Positions 61,354 to 64,000 of a DNA stretch of 64,000 nucleotides are shown in pieces (the first letter of the stretch is position 1; every line of letters begins with the position of its first letter). Below the pieces are notes generated by a model. The model saw only the letters and a program-made list of their open reading frames with translations, ran no database searches and was not told where the DNA came from. The translations under genes were made by a program, and so were the position numbers. The stretch comes from Planktothrix serta PCC 8927 (GTDB taxonomy: Bacteria; Cyanobacteriota; Cyanobacteriia; Cyanobacteriales; Microcoleaceae), in the NCBI RefSeq assembly GCF_900010725.2, contig NZ_LR734832.1, positions 85,459 to 149,458 of the forward strand. Reading direction: 5' to 3'.

Positions 61354-63435
61354 TTGATCTATTTAGAGGGTTATAGGGACATTTCAGTTGAAATCGTGGA
61401 ACACCGTGAGTTAACCCATCAATTGGATCAGTTCTTAGTCTGTGGTTTAGGAAACCTTGGACAACATTGTGTATTTGCCCTCAAAGAATTTGGAGTTCGG
61501 GTGAATGGTATTAACCTTGTTGCTCCTACACACTGGGATATTCCCGGTATTCCAGAGCAGTTGGGGCAACTGGTGATTGGAGATGCTCGTCAGGAGTCGG
61601 TGCTAAAGCAAGCCAATCTTGATCAATGTCGCGCTGTGTTAATTGTTACCAGTCAGGAGCGGATCAATGCTGAAACAGCTTTGGCAATCCGTAAACTGAG
61701 TCCTAATGTGCGGTTGGTGGTACGCTCCTCGAAGGAGAATCTCAATCATTTATTAGCCGAACATCTAGGAAACTTTATTGCTTTTGAGCCCACCCAACTT
61801 CCGGCATCTGCTTTTGCAGTTGCTGCTCTGGGAACAGAAGTTTTGGGATTTTTCAGCTTGGATGATTCCCGACTTCAGGTAATTCAGCGTCAATTTAATC
61901 CGGGTGATTCCTGGTGTTATCGAGGCTCACTTCAAGAATTCAACAGTCGCACCCGGCGAATTCTTTGCCATCGTCGGGGGAGCGTTCACCCGATAGTTTC
62001 CCTCCCGGATTGGGAACCCGAAACCCAACTTCAAGCCGGAGATCAAGTCATCTATATCGAAGTAGCTGATCGCGCCTATACGGGTACTGTCTCTGTCCCC
62101 AATTCTGACTTATCTCCTGTGAGGAAACGATGGGGTAGATGGCGACGACTCCGGTGGGAAAACGTGAAGCATTGGGTGCTAGAGATGTGGCAATCTCACC
62201 AACAGCAGCCTGTCCGCCAAGTGGCAATTGTTTGCGGTGCTGTGGTTTTGGCTTTGTTAGCGGTTGGAACAGTAGTCTTTGCTCGATACTATCCGGGAGC
62301 TACTCCTCTGGGAGCCTTCTACGGAGTAGCAATTCTGTTGTTAGGTCAATATGGTGAGTTATTTGGAGATTTTGAAATCAATCCCAATATTCCCGGCTGG
62401 TTGCAGTTTTTTGCCTTTGTCCTGACTCTGGCGGGGACTGCCTTAGTCGGGGTACTGTATGCGTTACTCACCCAAGGGATGCTCAGTACCCGATTTCAAC
62501 TCACCCCTCGTCGTCCACCCATTCCCCTTCACCATCATACAGTTGTTGTTGGACTCGGACGAGTGGGTCAACAAGTTGTGAGACTGTTACAGGAGTTCCG
62601 ACAACCCCTTGTCGGAGTTACATTTACCCCCCAGTTTGATCTGAATGTTTTGTCGGATATTCCGATTGTTAGAGGTAGTCTCAAGGAAACCCTCAACCAG
62701 GTGAATTTGGCAACTGCCCGGAGTGTGGTCGTGGTGACAGACGATGACATCTTGAATTTAGAAATTAGCCTGATGGCTCGTTCTGCTAATCCTAGCTGCC
62801 ATCTAGTGATCCGCACAAAGGAACAGAGTCTTACAGATAGTCTTAACCGTTTGTTGCCGGGAACCCATGTCATTTGTGCTTATGGGGTGACAGCAGAAGC
62901 CTTTGCAGCAGCAGCTTTTGGGGAAAAAATTCTGGGTTTGTTTCGCTGTTGCGATCGCACCATCTTAGTCACCGAATATGAAATTGAAGTCGGGGATACC
63001 CTTGATAACTTACTGCTCACCGAGGTTGCTTATGGTTATGGAGTGGTTCCAATTCTACATCAACGAAAAAATCAGCCCCCTCGGTTAATGCCTCCTGATG
63101 AGATTCAGTTAACAGTGGGCGATCGCATGGTGGTTTTAGCAACGATTGAAGGGTTGCGTGCAGTAGAAGATGGCATTTTTGTCACCGCAGCCCGTTGGCA
63201 AGTTCGCATTCAGCAGGCTTTAAGTGCTGAAGCTGTTTTTGAAGGGGCTAATCTGATTGTGCGGATTTGTGGTTGTCCGTTAAATGTAGCCAGGAATCTG
63301 ATGTCAGACCTACCCGTCCTCTTACCCCGATTATTGTTTAAGCATCAAGCTTACCATTTGATTGTAGAATTGAAGCGAGTGCTGGTCATCGCTCAGATGA
63401 TCCCCCCAGATCAGCCTGAAAACCACTATAAGTAA
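61354..63435 (+). CDS. Double RCK (TrkA-N/TrkA-C) protein with two membrane helices
   Basis: 693 residues. The TTG start is uncertain. First NAD-binding TrkA-N domain at ~28 (FLVCGLGNLGQHCVFALKEFG), a TrkA-C-like segment, two membrane helices at ~289-370 (VAIVCGAVVLALLAVGTVVFA and WLQFFAFVLTLAGTALVGVLYALL), then a second TrkA-N domain at ~395 (VVVGLGRVGQQVVRLLQEF) and TrkA-C. Between the helices is LLLGQYGELFG, where a potassium channel would have TVGYG. The filter is not conserved, so ion selectivity is doubtful. Confidence 0.8.
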   Translation: MIYLEGYRDISVEIVEHRELTHQLDQFLVCGLGNLGQHCVFALKEFGVRVNGINLVAPTHWDIPGIPEQLGQLVIGDARQESVLKQANLDQCRAVLIVTSQERINAETALAIRKLSPNVRLVVRSSKENLNHLLAEHLGNFIAFEPTQLPASAFAVAALGTEVLGFFSLDDSRLQVIQRQFNPGDSWCYRGSLQEFNSRTRRILCHRRGSVHPIVSLPDWEPETQLQAGDQVIYIEVADRAYTGTVSVPNSDLSPVRKRWGRWRRLRWENVKHWVLEMWQSHQQQPVRQVAIVCGAVVLALLAVGTVVFARYYPGATPLGAFYGVAILLLGQYGELFGDFEINPNIPGWLQFFAFVLTLAGTALVGVLYALLTQGMLSTRFQLTPRRPPIPLHHHTVVVGLGRVGQQVVRLLQEFRQPLVGVTFTPQFDLNVLSDIPIVRGSLKETLNQVNLATARSVVVVTDDDILNLEISLMARSANPSCHLVIRTKEQSLTDSLNRLLPGTHVICAYGVTAEAFAAAAFGEKILGLFRCCDRTILVTEYEIEVGDTLDNLLLTEVAYGYGVVPILHQRKNQPPRLMPPDEIQLTVGDRMVVLATIEGLRAVEDGIFVTAARWQVRIQQALSAEAVFEGANLIVRICGCPLNVARNLMSDLPVLLPRLLFKHQAYHLIVELKRVLVIAQMIPPDQPENHYK

Positions 63436-63551
63436 AATTAGCTTTCTAACTATAGCAAGTTTCCACGGCAGCTTTATGCAGCTAAGTTCATAGAAAAATG
63501 GGATAACCTGAAGATCTGTATTCCTGTGGCGTTGTATCACAGTGGAGAATC

Positions 63552-64000
63552 ATGACAACCGCAACACCCTCTAGCCTGACCTTTACCCCCGTTTATGGCC
63601 CTGTATGGTCGTGGCGTTATGGGAAATCCTTGGGTATTGATCCCATTGGTGAGATTTCCACCTGTTCTTTTAATTGTGTTTATTGTCAACTGGGAGAAAT
63701 TGAAGTTAAAACCCAGCAGCGTCAAATTTATGTTCCAACGGATCAAATTTTACAAGCCTTAGCAAAGTTTGCCCTTTGGAATATTGATGTAATTACTTTA
63801 AGTGGCAGTGGAGAACCCACTCTGGCGGCGAATTTAGGGGAAATTTTAATCGGAATTAAAACCCTGACTCAGCGCCCGACTTTAGTTTTAACAAACGGGA
63901 CAACTTTAGGTGATCCTCAAGTTCGAGAACAATTGGCTTTAGCTGATAAAGTCTCTGTGAAATTGGATGGGGTTTCAAAAGTACAACTACAACGGATCAA
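63552..64000 (+). CDS. Radical SAM protein (3' truncated by window)
   Basis: ATG at 63,552 with AGTGGAG eight bases upstream; the frame stays open to the end, giving 149 codons. It reads MTTATPSSLTFTPVYGPVWS, then the cluster motif CSFNCVYC (CxxxCxxC) in EISTCSFNCVYCQLGE, and SGSGEPTL, the SAM-binding GGE-like motif. It resembles the wyosine-type/organic radical-activating family. The C-terminal part lies outside the window. It is not listed as a complete frame because no stop is present. Confidence 0.85.
   Translation, partial: MTTATPSSLTFTPVYGPVWSWRYGKSLGIDPIGEISTCSFNCVYCQLGEIEVKTQQRQIYVPTDQILQALAKFALWNIDVITLSGSGEPTLAANLGEILIGIKTLTQRPTLVLTNGTTLGDPQVREQLALADKVSVKLDGVSKVQLQRI

Overview
The window looks like chromosomal DNA from a filamentous, non-heterocystous cyanobacterium of the Oscillatoria/Planktothrix/Microcoleus kind. 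The evidence is the allophycocyanin gene apcD, a cyanobacterial AbrB-type regulator (cyAbrB), a CrtD-like carotenoid desaturase, both FBPase classes (fbp and the GlpX-type F/SBPase), many HIP1 octamers (GCGATCGC), runs of heptanucleotide short tandem repeats, and several families of dispersed palindromes. The genus is an inference, since no rRNA gene is present. Both ends cut a gene: a CPBP protease at the left and a radical SAM protein at the right.

Layout. 1-1,900: end of a CPBP protease and three small minus-strand hypothetical genes. 2,098-7,589: four plus-strand genes (putative inactive-STAND/sensor protein, MoxR-type AAA+ ATPase, vWA-like protein, FGE-sulfatase/C-type-lectin-fold protein). 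They match the arrangement known from NTP-dependent 'ternary' conflict systems. The last gene ends in a segment that looks like the variable region of a diversity-generating retroelement (DGR) target. 7,939-8,678: xisH/xisI pair. 8,879-10,411: CrtD-like desaturase. 10,632-28,738: exopolysaccharide locus with a Wzc-like copolymerase/kinase, Wzx flippase, O-antigen ligase/polymerase-like protein, seven glycosyltransferases, a hexapeptide acetyltransferase, a DegT-type sugar aminotransferase and a large Asp-box (BNR) repeat protein. 28,813-33,135: a 1,440-residue SF1 helicase with a long helical C-terminus. 33,219-35,948: rhodanese, fatty acid desaturase, fbp. 36,260-37,978: a three-gene HEPN cluster. 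38,240-44,039: hemA, GlpX-type F/SBPase, a TIGR04282-type glycosyltransferase, nadA, a metallophosphoesterase and tRNA-Ser(UGA). 44,551-64,000: TPR-GT41 transferase, GH108-type muramidase, a TumE-like toxin pair, an MGS-lipid kinase fusion, ruvB, an FAD oxidoreductase, a HEAT-phosphatase fusion, apcD, rlmD, lpxD, a candidate ncRNA, cyAbrB, a second CPBP protease, an RCK-flanked membrane protein and the start of the radical SAM gene.

How it fits together. Housekeeping blocks (pigments, Calvin cycle, NAD, tetrapyrrole, lipid A, recombination) alternate with accessory blocks. The strongest accessory signal is the 2,098-7,589 operon: a MoxR/vWA NTPase pair next to a lectin-fold protein whose C-terminus appears to be hypervariable. 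No reverse transcriptase or template repeat is in the window, so the mutagenesis machinery, if present, would act from elsewhere in the genome. The operon also carries two insertions of repetitive DNA. One is in frame inside the lectin-fold gene. The other separates the MoxR and vWA genes and sits inside an older palindrome. Between genes, repeats dominate: a roughly 380-bp MITE-like element with a second copy 13.8 kb away, a palindrome family starting AAACCGGGTT, palindromes ending in CCCCTAC, and heptamer arrays. No transposase gene or CRISPR array was seen.
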